Shown here: positions 34,563 to 47,090 of the stretch, in pieces
How positions within the stretch are numbered: the stretch's first letter is position 1
How the letters are laid out: each line of letters begins with the position of its first letter
Assembly (NCBI GenBank): GCA_964059195.1
Contig: CAXKWD010000006.1
Span: 131,608,539 to 131,672,538, forward strand
Direction: 5' to 3'
From: Ectobius pallidus
Lineage: Eukaryota; Arthropoda; Insecta; Blattodea; Ectobiidae
Length of the DNA: 64,000 nucleotides
Made by a program: the position numbers and the translations under genes
Notes under the pieces: model-generated
What the model was told of the DNA's origin: nothing
Database searches by the model: none
Seen by the model: only the letters and a program-made list of their open reading frames with translations

Positions 34563-35446
34563 TACCAGTAACGTATTTTTACTTGGACTACTTCGGTTCA
34601 TTTCCCAACAGCGTTTGGGATTCTTCTGATTAATACATTCGATGGATCCTACAGTGAAAAGGTTTTAATTTCTGGATTTTTCTTTGATATATGCCCAAAG
34701 TGAAGAAATGTTTCAATAAAGAAGCTCCTGTTTGTTCATACTTTGAGGATTCCGCGTTAAAGCCTTTAATTCTATGTGATAGGCGTAACTAGTAGTAATT
34801 TCATTCAACACAAAGAGGGAATAAACTCTGAAGCATTTTATAGTAAAAGAAATGATAGGCGATTGGGGTTTATGATAGCTGAAGGAGAAGATTAATTAAA
34901 CATATTATAATATATTATATAAACAGGAATCGCTTAATAGATATTTAACTAAAAATTTACTCTGAATATCGTTCCATAGGCTTAGTAAAACTTTTTGAAC
35001 CATAAGTGAAATACAAATCCGGATTTATAGAAAAACGATTAGTCTGCAAATTGAGTTCCTCCAGAAAATGTTAGAAGTAAATTCTTCTGAAACGTAGCCT
35101 ATTTTCTTCTGAAGGTATAGGATCAATTGAAACATATTTTTCATCTAATCAGCAATATGGGCCTAAATGTCTTGGAATTCCTATGAAATCTTGGAATCGG
35201 AGTTACTGTATAGGCCTACTATGTTGAACGGGATTTGTACCCCATTGTTACGGAGTCTTGTGATTAATTGTACATATATTCTTAAAGGCCTACTTATTCT
35301 CAAACAGAGTGCATAAACAGCCGATAAACGGTATGGAAAGTGCACGCAAATCATTCTTGCACAGTATGTATGTACTATTGTTTTTATAAAAATGTATTAA
35401 AACATTTTTACATACTTACATATTTCCTAACTGTACTCTAATCAAA
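34563..35446. other. Intronic AT-rich DNA, nothing recognised
   Basis: No repeat boundary or exon signature was seen. Confidence 0.5.
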
Positions 35447-35454
35447 GACATATG

Positions 35455-35858
35455 CAGTGCTTTAGTTGGGCCGGTACGCACCGGTACTGCGTACCGGTAT
35501 AAAATTATTTTCCTTCTACCATACCGGGAAAAATATGTGCTCCGGTACGTCGTACTGGCAGTACAGGAACGAGATTGTCCTAAAATACTTATTAAATGTC
35601 TAATTCAATACCAAAAATGACAAGCACTATTAAATTCTCCACAGATATGCGTTCTAATCTTCACCTTCGTGCGCATTTCTACAGTTACTTTCTCCTTAGA
35701 TCACATGTTGGCTAGCCACCTTGTTTTCATAAAATGTGTGGGACCACCACTAGACGTTTTTGATCCTGCTCCATACGTCAGGTCAACCGAAGGATTACAT
35801 TCAGTAATTTTGAAGTAAGGTGAGTACCCCCAAAAAATATTTTCCAACTAAAGCACTG
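35455..35858. mobile_element. hAT-type MITE, 404 bp
   Basis: The termini CAGTGCTTTAGTTGG and CCAACTAAAGCACTG are inverted, with a perfect 8-bp TSD GACATATG (35447-35454 and 35859-35866). The left subterminal region is built from GGTAC/GTACCGG palindromes. No transposase frame is present. Confidence 0.93.
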
Positions 35859-35866
35859 GACATATG

Positions 35867-36728
35867 ACATTCAATAGCTTATCAGTAAGTTTATGAAATT
35901 TTGTTAACTGGTGCATTAAACATATGAACGCCTTTTAGGGATAACGTATATTAATTCGTAAGCTTTAACGTGTCATTACCAAAATCAATTTTGATGTAAT
36001 CGCACCCTTGTTTCCGAATGAGGATGAAAAGCTTTTCTATATTCACGCGATCACAAACGCACACAAACACATACAATTTTTAATCAGGATTGGGGAATAC
36101 AGGCCTATTACATTCCTCTAAAATAAAAAAAATAAGTTACATCACATAACACAATATAAAGTAAAGTACCTGTACCTATATTTGTAATAATAAATGCAAA
36201 CATTCATGCAGCCTGTACGTATTCATTGTTGAATACCCCATGAAAAGCGAAGTTACAAGACAAAAGCATACAATGCTGATGAATCAGACGAAATTAATAA
36301 ATTCAGGAACTCATAACGAGCTGAAATAGCTAGGTTAATAATTCAATCACGTGACTGGAACGTATCCGTTGCGTCACTTGCGTTGCGTGAGAGTATTACA
36401 AGTATCTAGCCACTCAATGAATCCTCAAAATGGCCTAATTGAGGGCCTCATTCAGGGTTTTTAAAAGTGATACGCGTTATATAAGAATGATGAATATCCA
36501 TCAGGTAAAATTTTCTAGCAGTAAAACATTTTGTCAGATATGTACTATTTAACATCATAAATATCCTTCCACCCCCAATGGGACACATGATAATACAGTA
36601 TTATTATAGAACTGGGATTTTTAAATTGAAATATTTCTTACAAATATTTTTTCTTCCCTCCCAAGACTTATATTTTACTGAGCTTGACTTGTAAATCATT
36701 ACAAGAATAATTTTAAAAATGGGAACCC

Positions 36729-36776
<48 letters not shown>

Positions 36777-37100
36777 TAATTTTTGCCAAACTAATTTTTC
36801 CTGCCACAATCATTAATATAAAGGACTTGAATTGTGAATTATTCCAAAAATGATTTTAAAAATAGGAACCCTAAGAACTGATCTTTTTGTGCACTGATAA
36901 CAAATAACAGCCTATATAAAACAATTTAAGATGGAATTCAACTGTAACATCATTAATGAAAGGTTTGCCATAAGCCTAATCACTAAATATAAAATTTCAA
37001 CTATCCATATTGACGAACGAAAGGTAATGAGGACAGTAGGAAGGTTCAAAATGAACTACTTAACTTAAGAGATTCTTTCGGGCTGAAAATGTTCTCTTCT
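35867..37100. other. Intronic AT-rich DNA with an (AAT)n microsatellite
   Basis: The AAT tract runs 36730-36774 and is flanked by two diverged copies of a TTTTAAAAATGGGAACCC / TTTTAAAAATAGGAACCC phrase at 36712 and 36852. Nothing else is supported. Confidence 0.6.
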
Positions 37101-37147
37101 TCTTGACCTCGTAGTTGAATTTCCCCCGTGATAGGACCGTTTATGAG

Positions 37148-37483
37148 ACCCGCCACCTGGGCCTTACAGGACCGCGATCTGTCAAGAGAGTGATTACCTG
37201 ATGTGATCACATACATACTTTCTGACCAAAGGAGGACATGGGGAGCCTAGATAGCCCAATGCCGAGACCACCTCCAAAACAGACGAAACACACCAGTCGC
37301 CAGTGGGATGGAATGAAGATAATGACGGCCAGATGACATCCGGGAACTACAAAAGCCTAAAGACTCACAGGTGAGCATAAACCCCGGAAAATTCTCCCAG
37401 TATCTTGTTCCGACCGAGAATCGAACTCGGATCGGTCGCATGAGGGGAGCGAACGCTTCTTCTACGTCACAGCTGTGGACTTT
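37148..37483 (-). mobile_element. tRNA-derived SINE, family 1, copy 2
   Basis: On the minus strand the head shows an A-box-like TGTGACGTAGAAGAAG and a strong B box GAGTTCGATTCTCGG. The body has GCCGTCATTATCTTCATTCC and GGAGGTGGTCTCGGCATTGG. The tail passes GTATGTATGTGATC. Same order as 5163-5463. Confidence 0.8.
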
Positions 37484-38007
37484 CTATACATTTCAATGAT
37501 AGAAAAATGGCAAACCCCTATTCTCCAGGGCGACATGCGACAATTATAAAGGAATGAATATGAATTAAAGGAGGTAGTCGAAGACACATAGTGTAACTGA
37601 TGAGATAAGACATAAATCATTACCTGCCCGAGAATGCCGGTTCGAAGTCACTCCACTTGCTCTTATTGTTACCGAGTATCTTCAAACAAGCCTCCCAGTT
37701 ATGTGAGTAACCATGTGCTTCGCATTGAAAAATTCACTCATACAATTGATCATGCATATTTTTTAAATGTAATTTTGGGTTAGGCTATTTTTACTTAATT
37801 ATTACCAAAGTAATTTAATAATAATAGTATGAAAAGCAAATCTATAAAATGTTTCAGTTTATATAAAGTTGTCAAAGTTGTTGCTGATAGTGGAAGAAAC
37901 AGGCTTGTTCTAGAGGCAGTGCTTGTAAAACTAATCTTCGGTATCATGAACCTTTGTTGGTCCTACCGAAGATATGTTGGGGCAGATTGCTCATGCAGAG
38001 AGAATTG

Positions 38008-38478
38008 CCGTATTTTACGGACCATAAGACGCACTTTTTTCCCTTTAAAACAGAGCCTTAAAAGTTGGGTGCGTCTAATGGTCCGAAGTACACTAAAAGA
38101 AATTAAAATTTGGTAAATATTTCCGGAATACCATAGTTATAGACAAGGTGTTGTAAACAATAAGACAGTTACAAATTTCAACAAAGTCTGCACGTCACTG
38201 CACTTGCAACAATCATAAAATGAGGGTCAGTTGTTAGAATTTACCCGATGCCACCTGTACAGAAGAGATTTTCGTACAATGCAGATTTTAAGTGGGAAGT
38301 GATTGATACAGATTCCGTTGTAGGCTACAAGGCTATAATTTGTTTATGTAATTAAGTATATTATTCCCTTTCAAATGTTTCGCTTAGAATCACATTAAAT
38401 TTCTTTTCCTTTCAAGTTCCATCCTAAAATTAAGGTGCGTCTTATGATCAGAAGCGTCCTATGGTCCGTAAAATACTG
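38008..38478. mobile_element. MITE with GTATTTTACGGACCATAAGA-type termini, 471 bp
   Basis: The left end CCGTATTTTACGGACCATAA pairs with the complement of the right end, CAGTATTTTACGGACCATAG. Both ends continue with GACGC and a second (G)GTGCGTCT...GGTCCG block. No convincing TSD was found, so the superfamily is left open. Confidence 0.75.
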
Positions 38479-39079
38479 TAGTTTTTCTTTGTGATCCCGG
38501 ATCAGTTTATTCACTGAAATCAGATAAACAAGCAATGCGGTTTATGTCGAACCCTCTTATAAGTTTTAAGGAATAGAAGTTTTTTGGTAGGCCAAATTAT
38601 GACTTTCTCAGAATTTGGACACCCTCAGTGATTATGTTTTGAGTTGTTTTGTTGCAAACGCGATCTCGCAGTAAATATGGTATCATAGCAGTTCAGTGTA
38701 ACGAGGGTGCGAGAAGTAGAGAGGGTCTTTATACATTGTGTGCTCTGAGGCCGTTAAAGAGGCGCACAATTATTATTTTATCATCGAGACAATGATCGCT
38801 CAACAACACACGCTTCTTGCGGCTTGGATGCCAATCTCACAGATAATATGAGTGTACCTCTACAGTCACAATTGATCTTCAGTCCCTTCTTCTTACGTTA
38901 AATATTTATAGGCCAGGGAAAAGGGACGTAATTATCCCTTTCAATTCCGTACAGTGCCACACCAATTTTGTGACAAATCTAACGAATGAGTGAATTATTG
39001 TAGAACAATAATGGCTTCGATTTATGTTAAAGCACATAGGCCTATGACGTATACAGAGTGGAAGGGTTAGGGCAAACGC

Positions 39080-39287
39080 GCCTAATTTCGCAGTACCCCT
39101 AATTTCGCAGTATCTTTTTATTTTATTTACTGCAAAATCAGGAACAGTAATGGAAATAAAAAGTATAAAACAGAAGAGAAGATGCCCTCTTTGATGAACA
39201 AGATGAAATATTTCCACTACTGTTCCCAGTTTTGCAATAAATAACATAAAAAGATACTGCGAAATTAGGAGTACTGCGAAATTAGGC
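39080..39287. mobile_element. Palindromic (fold-back) MITE, 208 bp
   Basis: The arms of about 80 bp read GCCTAATTTCGCAGTAC...CTAATTTCGCAGTATC...TACTGCAAAA on the left and the reverse complement on the right, with a short loop (about 39165-39200). Within each arm CCTAATTTCGCAGTA occurs twice. As RNA it would form one long hairpin. Confidence 0.85.
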
Positions 39288-39291
39288 AACT

Positions 39292-39525
39292 TTGCTATAC
39301 TACTGCAGTACAGAGGGCAGGACAGAGGCTAACATTAAAATAAACATAAAGCATATTTTGCATTTCGTGACCACATTTATGGCTTATGAAAAAGTTAGGT
39401 CGAAAGTTCCAGGCGAGGAAAGAAGTTTTGATTATGCTGCTTTAATCGAAGATCTCGACACTCTAAGGAATCACTTATATAGCATAAAGGAGGAAATGCA
39501 CTATAAGGAAAAAAATCTTATTTGA
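39292..39525 (+). other. Unidentified open frame, 77 codons, next to the fold-back MITE
   Basis: The C-terminal two-thirds looks protein-like (MAYEKVRSKVPGEERSFDYA followed by an acidic/basic helix-prone stretch ending HYKEKNLI). It starts within the last bases of the MITE flank and has no splice acceptor or domain that I recognise. It may be a decayed gene or transposon fragment, or chance. Confidence 0.2.
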
Positions 39526-41930
39526 AAGTCACATAACTTCCTCTGCCCAAATAAAAGTTGGCAGTATCCACATATCCTTGTACAGAATCGCAAGACACAT
39601 TTTTACGCTAATTGGGAAAATTAAAATGTAAGTCGCACCTTGGGATGAATCGGTCCCGCCCGCCGCACCCTCACCGATGCAGTTTCTTTTAAGTTATACC
39701 ATGATCTAGCGAATTCTTCTGTATTATGAAGAAATTTGTGATTTTACGTTGGAGGTGTGACGGCATACCGCTAGACGAGCGGTGACAGGCTGACAAACCT
39801 CGCGGGAGATATAATATGGCACAAACAGTGTATCGTACATTATTCGAAAATCCAAGGGCGCTTCGCTACAAGAACATAAGCTAGGTTCATAAGGAAGATC
39901 TGCAGCAAATTGTAGAAGCCTATTTATGAAGGAGCCCCCGGAGGAAACTTTGTAATTTATGGGGACCCCACCAACGCTAAATTTAATCGAATGTAGAATA
40001 CAATTATTATTAATAATATTTTATTCTGCTGTTCTTACAATATTAAAGGATTTTTAAAATTCCTCTTTTAAGATTTTTGTGCGCCTCTTTGGATTCTTGC
40101 GGTCCAATTGCAGGACCTAGGATGGCCTAGTGGTAAGCCCCCATTTGAATATTACTATTGTCTTCATAATGAATAAAAACTAATACATAATAATATAAAA
40201 ATCATGAAAAAATGTAGCCAACTTTTTCAAAATTGAAAGTTTAAAGCCACGAGACGCTTTTACGTTAAAATTTTAACAAAGGTTGCTGCTACTGCTATCT
40301 GTCTGTTCCATCATCAACTAGTTACCGCCATGTCATATCTAGAGTGAAAAACAACCCTCCATTCGCCAATCACTGCCCCTTCATTACCCTCCAATAATAA
40401 CTTCCGCACTCTCACAACCATCGTCATCAGAGGGAGAAATTGCAGTCAATTACCAAACTTACCCTATATCATGGGATAGAGGTTGACCGCCTTACTGCCA
40501 TGCGTGATTCTAGGTTATAATTGTTTAATAGGAAAGAACTGGCACTTCTTGAAACTCCTGTTCTCCAGCAACGAAAGTAGCCCCTAATGTGAAACAGACA
40601 TCTACTTCACACGATGGAAAAGTTCTTAAAAATGCTCATTTTTTCCTTTCTTCCTCATCTCGTGATTTACATCTTACACGGATAAACTATTTTGTTTAAA
40701 GCAATACACCTTAAAACTTGAGGAGGGGGCAGTACAGAGTAGCAGACCTTAGATTTACACACAGCGAGGCAGATAGACAGACGTCTTTAGAAAATTAACT
40801 TTTGATTATAGGATTTAGAGGCGTCGCATAAAAGTGTTTATGGTTTCTAAACAAATACTTGTATTACTTACAAAAAACGTCAGAATTATCTTGCTGATGA
40901 AAATTAGTCTTAACTACGTATATTCGGGTTTGATCGTTCTCCTTTCCATGCAGGTGCTTTATCAATGAATTTGTGCTACTCTTCCCTAGATATTTTAATG
41001 CTTCCTATAGCCCTTACCACATCTCTGTCTACGAGGATTTTAAATTTCTTAACTCTTTCAGAGCTGAATTTATACACTAGTAGAAGGTAGTCATAAAATA
41101 AAATTATCAGAGGGTTCTAAGTTTGACAAACTGAAAATGACAAACATAACACTTGAAAAAAGTTTATCACATTTTATATAAAACATTACTCTATTAATCT
41201 TAAATAGGCCTATATATTTTATATAGTTCTTGAGGCGACGCATTTATACGTCAGTATTAGTGAAAAGGTTAAATGCTGGTATAGGCCTAACTATAATAGT
41301 TAATTCATGGGTACAGCCTCAGCTGCTAGTGTGTCAATTTTAAGGCTAAGGTTCAAGAACATCTGAACAAGATTTAGACAAGTTAGGATAATTTCTGTAT
41401 TAGTGACGAAAGTTTCTACAAGGAAAGAAGATGGACTGAGTTAGCTTCCCAGGACAAAATATATGTCTGTAGAATGTAGAACTAATCTGAATTTTATATA
41501 ATCAGGCAACTTCAGGAAATAAAAAAGAATTGAAGTGGTAAGTTCTGTTGCTTTTTTTATTTTATTTTAATTACCTGTAAATTGTCATTTTTGTGGTATG
41601 TAAAGCTCATTTTGTACTATTCTGTGCCGTCTGGCAAACCACATATATGGGATAAGATTTGTTAGTAGGCCTAATAAAAATAGCACATTTAAGGATAAAA
41701 TTTAACATTTTTTCAGTGTGTACCAACATTCTTTAAATTCCGTATCGAAATAGCCTACGCGTATTTATTCTATTTTGTGGAGTTTCTTGCTAGGATTCTA
41801 CTGCCGATCCATTCCGATTCTACTGCCGAAAGATCCCTTTTATACCAAAAGCAAAAAACAAAATATATAATTCCACTATAAAACATTAACGTAAATTAAT
41901 TGTACATATTATTCGGGAATCAGTGTAGAT
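39526..41930. other. Intronic AT-rich DNA, nothing firmly recognised
   Basis: GATGGCCTAGTGGTAAGCC at 40120-40138 looks like a lone pol III A box. No other feature is supported. Confidence 0.45.
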
Positions 41931-41934
41931 TGTA

Positions 41935-42673
41935 GAGGTAACTTGCCCGCATCTAGATCCAAATATCGCAAGTTTAACCCAGCTGTGGTCGATGGATGTT
42001 TCAGGAGGTAAATATCCTGGGCACGGAGCCCTCCGGGAGGGACTCTAAGCAGGAGGGCTCGTATCGTAGATTTACGGCACGCTAAAGATCTCCAACCCTA
42101 AATTAGAGCCTCCGGACAAAATTCTTTGGCCCTTTCACGTCCAAGTAATACGATACCTTATTTACCTACGAGGGTTGTTAGGCGATGGGTTTACCACGTA
42201 TCTCTCTGCCCTCTCTCGGAAAATATCATAACAAAATTAGTTTAGGTAGGCCTACCGAAATTTCCACCAAAGTAGACGGTCATTTGGCCACTACTCCAGT
42301 CCGAACGAGGTTTTTGAGGGGTTTCCCTCGTTCTTAGGCGAATGCCGGACTGGTCAATAATCCCCTCAAACAGATACACGCACTACAAATCTCTAGAATA
42401 CATAACTACAAGTCACTAAAAAAACACACTCGGGAAATATTGCACATAAGACCTATCCGCACGTAGGTCTATCCTACGCCAAAATACAAAGACACAAGTA
42501 CACAGCCCAAACACGTCACACCATCAACACCCCCTACGGATGTACATAAGGGCACAATAGGTTTACACACATCACATATGGTTACCAAAATTTGGTTTGA
42601 CCGGAGGTTTAGGCTTAAGTTAATTGCTTGGCACTCCGGGGGCAAGGGTGGGCACACAAAAAAAAAAAAAAAA
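41935..42673 (+). mobile_element. Retroelement-type repeat with tRNA-like head and A16 tail
   Basis: The left part has an A-box-like GAGGTAACTTGCCCGC and a B-box-like GCAAGTTTAACCC. The body (GGTAAATATCCTGGGCACGG, CACGCTAAAGATCTCC, TACGTATCTCTCTGCCCTCT-like text, CTACTCCAGTCCGAACGAGG) resembles a repeat widespread in insect genomes as I remember it. It ends with sixteen A at 42658-42673. It could be one long SINE or two adjacent retroelements. Confidence 0.6.
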
Positions 42674-43375
42674 TGAGGCCCTATGCCCCCAACAGGGGAA
42701 GGGCTACAAGGATGAACAGATAAACAGATTCTGAAATCGACATCCAAGAAAAAATTTAAACTATTCAGCGAGCGTAGAAAATAGCAGTTTCCACAATTCA
42801 CTGGATCTTCAAGAAAGATCGAACCTAAAATAGAATTCGAACATACCAGATATTTCCATTCATTTTGTTAGGTGTAAGCTATAAGGATTATTGTTTTCTA
42901 TGCTAAATATCCATATCTAATTTTACATCACAGAAACATGAGGAACTTGGAAGGAAGCTTCATTAGAAATGTAAAGTTATCCACACCATTGCGAACCTAC
43001 GGAAGCTCTTAAAAGCTACCGTAGCCATTATACAAGCAAGACGGACACCATAGCATAGTAAGAGGTGTTGGAGTACATAGAGTTTACACTTAACTTATGC
43101 AATGCATTGCGTGCCAACCCTCCCACTCCCACCACCTCTAACATGATGAATACCCCGTGAAAGCTACACGTTCGTTTATTTTAATAACAGTGAATATGTA
43201 AGTATTGCGTCATCAAGATTTTGGAACGACTATAAATCCTAGATACCATTACGTTGGCTATGATTTTGTGGCAGGAAGAGGTGAACAGAGTGAGAGCAAA
43301 AATGTTATATTGAATATACAATACTATAACGAATGTTTGGATAGTAATGTGGCTTGAATTGATGATAGCCAAGAA
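42674..43375. other. Intronic DNA, nothing recognised
   Basis: No boundary, exon or RNA was seen. Confidence 0.45.
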
Positions 43376-43378
43376 ATC

Positions 43379-43403
43379 AAGATAAGATAAGATAAGATAA
43401 GAC
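43379..43403. repeat. (GATAA)n short tandem repeat
   Basis: About five units of AGATA/GATAA. Confidence 0.85.
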
Positions 43404-43503
43404 AAGATCTAAAATCGCCTATTTATTCAATCTTCCGCAGAATATTATTGTTTCTGTTCCTGTTCCTCCAGCACCTGAACTCGAACCGGGATGTAAACAT
43501 GTG

Positions 43504-44010
43504 TTTATGAATTCATGGATATTCGTACTTCTGTTGAACAGAGGAAAATTCCTCTAATACTAGGATTCGAACCCTTGACCTTCTGCTTTCCGCGCCGATG
43601 CCCTACCAACTGAGATTGCCAGAACTAAACTCACGGAGTGGAATATCCGTTCTATGATTACAGTTAATTATAAAATTTAGTACAATTATGTCATATAGAG
43701 CTTTGTGAGGTACATTAGTGTAGTGATTTTTTACTGTGCTTCCACTGTTACTATACAGTACTATTTAAGATGAAGATATGTATTTATGAATCCACAGAAT
43801 ATTATTTCTGTGAACAATACAACATCAAAATTCCTCTGCCACCGGGATTTGAATCCTTGATTTTCAGTAAGGTCGACAGCTAAGGAGAGATTCCATTTGG
43901 TACCGTCAGCCGAACTTAAGCGACCTCAGTTGATAGAGCATCGGCACGGAAAGACAAGGTCATGAGCTCAAATCCCGGTGTCAAAGGAACTTTTGGACAC
44001 TACATAAATT
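43504..44010. mobile_element. Old palindromic cluster of tRNA-like SINE units
   Basis: It is a diverged relative of the 16.8-18.8 kb array. A minus tRNA-like copy (43552-43624, with GGATTCGAACCC) is followed after 282 bp by a second minus copy (from 43834), cut after about 33 bp at GATTTTCAG. This is followed by a plus copy at about 43911-43985 (CTCAGTTGATAGAGCATCGG and GAGCTCAAATCCC). The unit landmarks GTGAGG(T/C)ACA.TA.TGTAGTGATTTTT and CCACTGTTA.T are kept between them. Confidence 0.85.
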
Positions 44011-44440
44011 TTCACTAGGTTGAATTTTCACTAAGAAATGCGGTTCTCAACGCCTGTCAGTCACTAAGCAGTTGTCTTTATCTAGTAAATAGTATTATCT
44101 GAAAATTGTCTTTATTCGTAATTAGTGTGTGCTTATATATAGAACTCAATATACCGTGAATGATATCGGTTCCAATAATCACCTGGGGGTACAATTTGCA
44201 GGCTGTCATTTGACGATAGTCACATCAAGGTTAAAAGAAATGTTATGCCTATAAAGAAGTTTTAGTTGCACCTTAATGCTGAAGGTAAAAGAAAACAGGA
44301 AAATCAAAATACATAATATTTACTTAATTACAGGCTTTGGTCTTAATACACTGAAGAGATTGTAATCTTTTTACTGCAAAATAAAATCCAATTCTAAATT
44401 AGACTTTGCGAGTGGAAAAATCCCCGAATTTCCTGTTTGT

Positions 44441-44495
44441 GTGACTGGCTAAGGGATTTGAACCCATGACCTCTCAGTTCACTCGGTTAAGACAA
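44441..44495 (-). mobile_element. tRNA-like fragment
   Basis: The minus strand reads GTCTTAACCGAGTGAACTGA followed by GGTCATGGGTTCAAATCCC, i.e. an anticodon/T-arm region with a canonical B box. There is no body. Confidence 0.55.
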
Positions 44496-46080
44496 AAAGG
44501 CTGGATATTCATTGAAGAAACGTTAATCTGAGCATGGAAAATATATATTTTTGTATAATGAAGTATATTACTAATAAAACGCAAATGAACTCATTCAAAT
44601 TGTACTAAATTCGTTCGACTTTAATACAATATGCTCATTACATGTGACGTAACGGTATCATAATGATATCCATTCCGAAACAGATTGGTATCGATTATTA
44701 TCGAACATAAACAATCTTGGGAGTAGCAAATCAAACTGCGTAGTTCACAGCCAGTTTTTTTTTAATATATAAAATAAATTCTTTTCGTATTGATTTTAAT
44801 GTTATACTAAATCGAGTTCATTTCGTCTTGTAAAATATCCGTTCGTTTCAATAAAACAGCCAAAAACAAGCTTCGACTTTACCGTAGGCCATCATCTGCC
44901 ATCTCTCGTAGGTGACAACAACTGCAAGAACTTACTACTGCGGCAGGCAGACGATTATTTTTATGAATCTAACATATCAAAGCTTGAACATTTAATCGTT
45001 GTCAAACAAAAACAGTAGTATACAACTAACCTTTGAACGTTTCATAACCACATCTTAATAAATGTTATTATAGGATCGTTGCATAATGTACTATTTTCAT
45101 TGAAAATAATTTAAACCATAGCAAATTATTTCATAATCTCCGTGAACCAACGTGATTCAGTTAAAACACTCTTGCACGTAACATAGTGAAGATTAGATTA
45201 AACTACCGAAGAGCGAAAAAGGGTACGGTGGGAGTGGGGATACTTGGTTAAGCTCTAGTTACCAGATCCTTCGTGTTAATAATATCAAAAAGTGCTAGAA
45301 AAATCTGATAATATATAATACCCGAATTATTATTTTTCTTCATTGCAAAAGAAATGGAAGGGAGGAGGATGCGATAACGTTATGTATGAGACCAGTATTA
45401 CCGCTTAACACGCATTGATGTGGCTCGTTTTGAAAACTCCTTGCGTGACTATTAGAGTATTCTCTCTATATGATGGTCGCAATTGCATTAACTTTATGTG
45501 GAACATGGCATTATCCTCAGTCGGAATCACAGCAATGTCATGCATGGACAATCTCGCTGCTATATTTATAGTCACAACCACCAGTCCTATCTGATCAATT
45601 TTACAGAATTCTCTGTAAAACTTTGTTCGAGAATAATGCTGCAATCCAGAGTTTGAAAACAATCCCTGGTGAATCAGAAAGATATTATCTTCAGCGTATA
45701 AACTAGACATGCTTTCGCGTGCGTAAATATTTTCTTGAATTTTTGGTTAAATTTGTCTAATTTAAAGGAAATCGCACTGGGTAATTAAGAGATATATTAC
45801 AATAAAATTACATAACGCTCATGGCCGGAGTCTTGTAGGTTAAGACAGTAAGAAAAAATCATCGTCAATCTTCGTCTCTCATCCCAACTATTTTGTTTTC
45901 CAGCTATGTTAATCACAGACACGCCCAGAAACATGTTTCTGAAAATATAGGCTATTTGTTTTAAATAATTCAGGGCCAAAAATCTATTTATGTTGAAAAC
46001 GCGACGTGGAATTTCAGGGTCGTAATTCTACTATCTATGGTACAAATGGCACCTAAAGTAGGCCTACCTATGGTATGGGT
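44496..46080. other. Intronic AT-rich DNA, nothing recognised
   Basis: A 101-codon minus frame at 45405-45710 has no recognisable motif and no clear splice sites. Confidence 0.4.
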
Positions 46081-46430
46081 AGAGAAAATATAAATTCTAA
46101 ATTGAAATTTTTATCAAAATCGTTTGTGGCTTGTTTGTAGAAAATCATAATTATAAAAATGTTTTCATAAAAACTACCCTTAATATTTTTATAACTAGGC
46201 AAACTTCGTAATCAAATCTACTTTAACGATTAATGAAATGGAATGCTCTGTTCAGAGAAAATATAAATTCTAAATAGAAATTTTTATCAAAATCGTTAGT
46301 GGCATTTTGTGGAAAATCATAATTATAAAAATGGTTTCATAAGAACTACCCTTAATATTTTGATAACTAGGCAAACTTCGTAATCAAAGCAACTTTAACG
46401 ATTAATGAAATGAAATACTCTGTTAATCCA
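46081..46430. repeat. Tandem duplication, two copies of a 173-bp unit
   Basis: AGAGAAAATATAAATTCTAA starts at 46081 and 46254. The two units match throughout with scattered substitutions, ending in ACGATTAATGAAATG. Confidence 0.95.
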
Positions 46431-46537
46431 ACAGATCTGCAGAGACGAATATTAGGGGCATCGAACGAAAAGAACACTTTATAACAGCTTCACGGCCGGT
46501 GTTGAAATCATTAGACAAGTTTTCCTCTAGGCCGTGG

Positions 46538-46643
46538 TCCAGTGGGGTATGAACACTGTTCACTGCCGACTGCTGTAGACATAGGACCCCTGAGGATGTC
46601 GGACGCAGTCGTCAGCGAAACGTGATCACTGGACCCCACTGGA
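46538..46643 (+). ncRNA. Possible degenerate hammerhead-like or structured RNA element
   Basis: An 11-bp stem (TCCAGTGGGGT at 46538 with ACCCCACTGGA at 46633) encloses CTGAGGA (46590-46596) and CGAAAC (46616-46621), the two core strings of hammerhead ribozymes. The intervening stem is imperfect with an extra GC before GAAA, so catalysis is doubtful. Similar CTGAGGATG...CGAAACGT text is known from Penelope-like and other retroelements. Confidence 0.3.
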
Positions 46644-46839
46644 ACACATTCTATAATCCCGGAAAACTTCTTTAATGATTTGAAAAGAACACGCTTTCGG
46701 CTCCATGGAAATATATATGCCTAGTGCTATAATTTTCCTTTTATTGCTTACTTAAGTTTCATTTTCATATTAAAAATCCTCAATCGCACCATTGTACATA
46801 GAAAGTTATAAGGTACAAGATTTCTTTTTATGATTTTAT

Positions 46840-46878
46840 ATCATTGCATTGTGTTTTTATTATAATTTTAACTATTAA

Positions 46879-46919
<41 letters not shown>

Positions 46920-47090
46920 GTATTAGTATATTTAATGCTAGTACTTTTTTATTTTTTCTTCCTGTATTTTTCTTGTATTTTTATAGTTATATTGCAATTG
47001 TAGTTTTGGAATTCCTGGTAGAGGGGAAGAGAAGACCTGATGGTCTTATCTCTACCAGGTTAAATTAATTAATTAAATTAAATTAATAAA
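46840..47090 (+). mobile_element. 3' tail of a non-LTR retrotransposon (probable)
   Basis: An (ATT)n tract at 46879-46925 is followed by TTGTAGTTTTGGAATTCCTGG, GAAGACCTGATGGTCTTATC, TCTACCAGGTTAAATTAATT and a run of AATTAAATT/AATAAATAG. This matches a common insect LINE 3' end, as I remember it. No coding part is attached. Confidence 0.6.

Noticed and set aside
36604..36813. 69-codon minus frame with poly-leucine, possible membrane segment
   Set aside because: The leucine run is the AAT microsatellite read on the minus strand.
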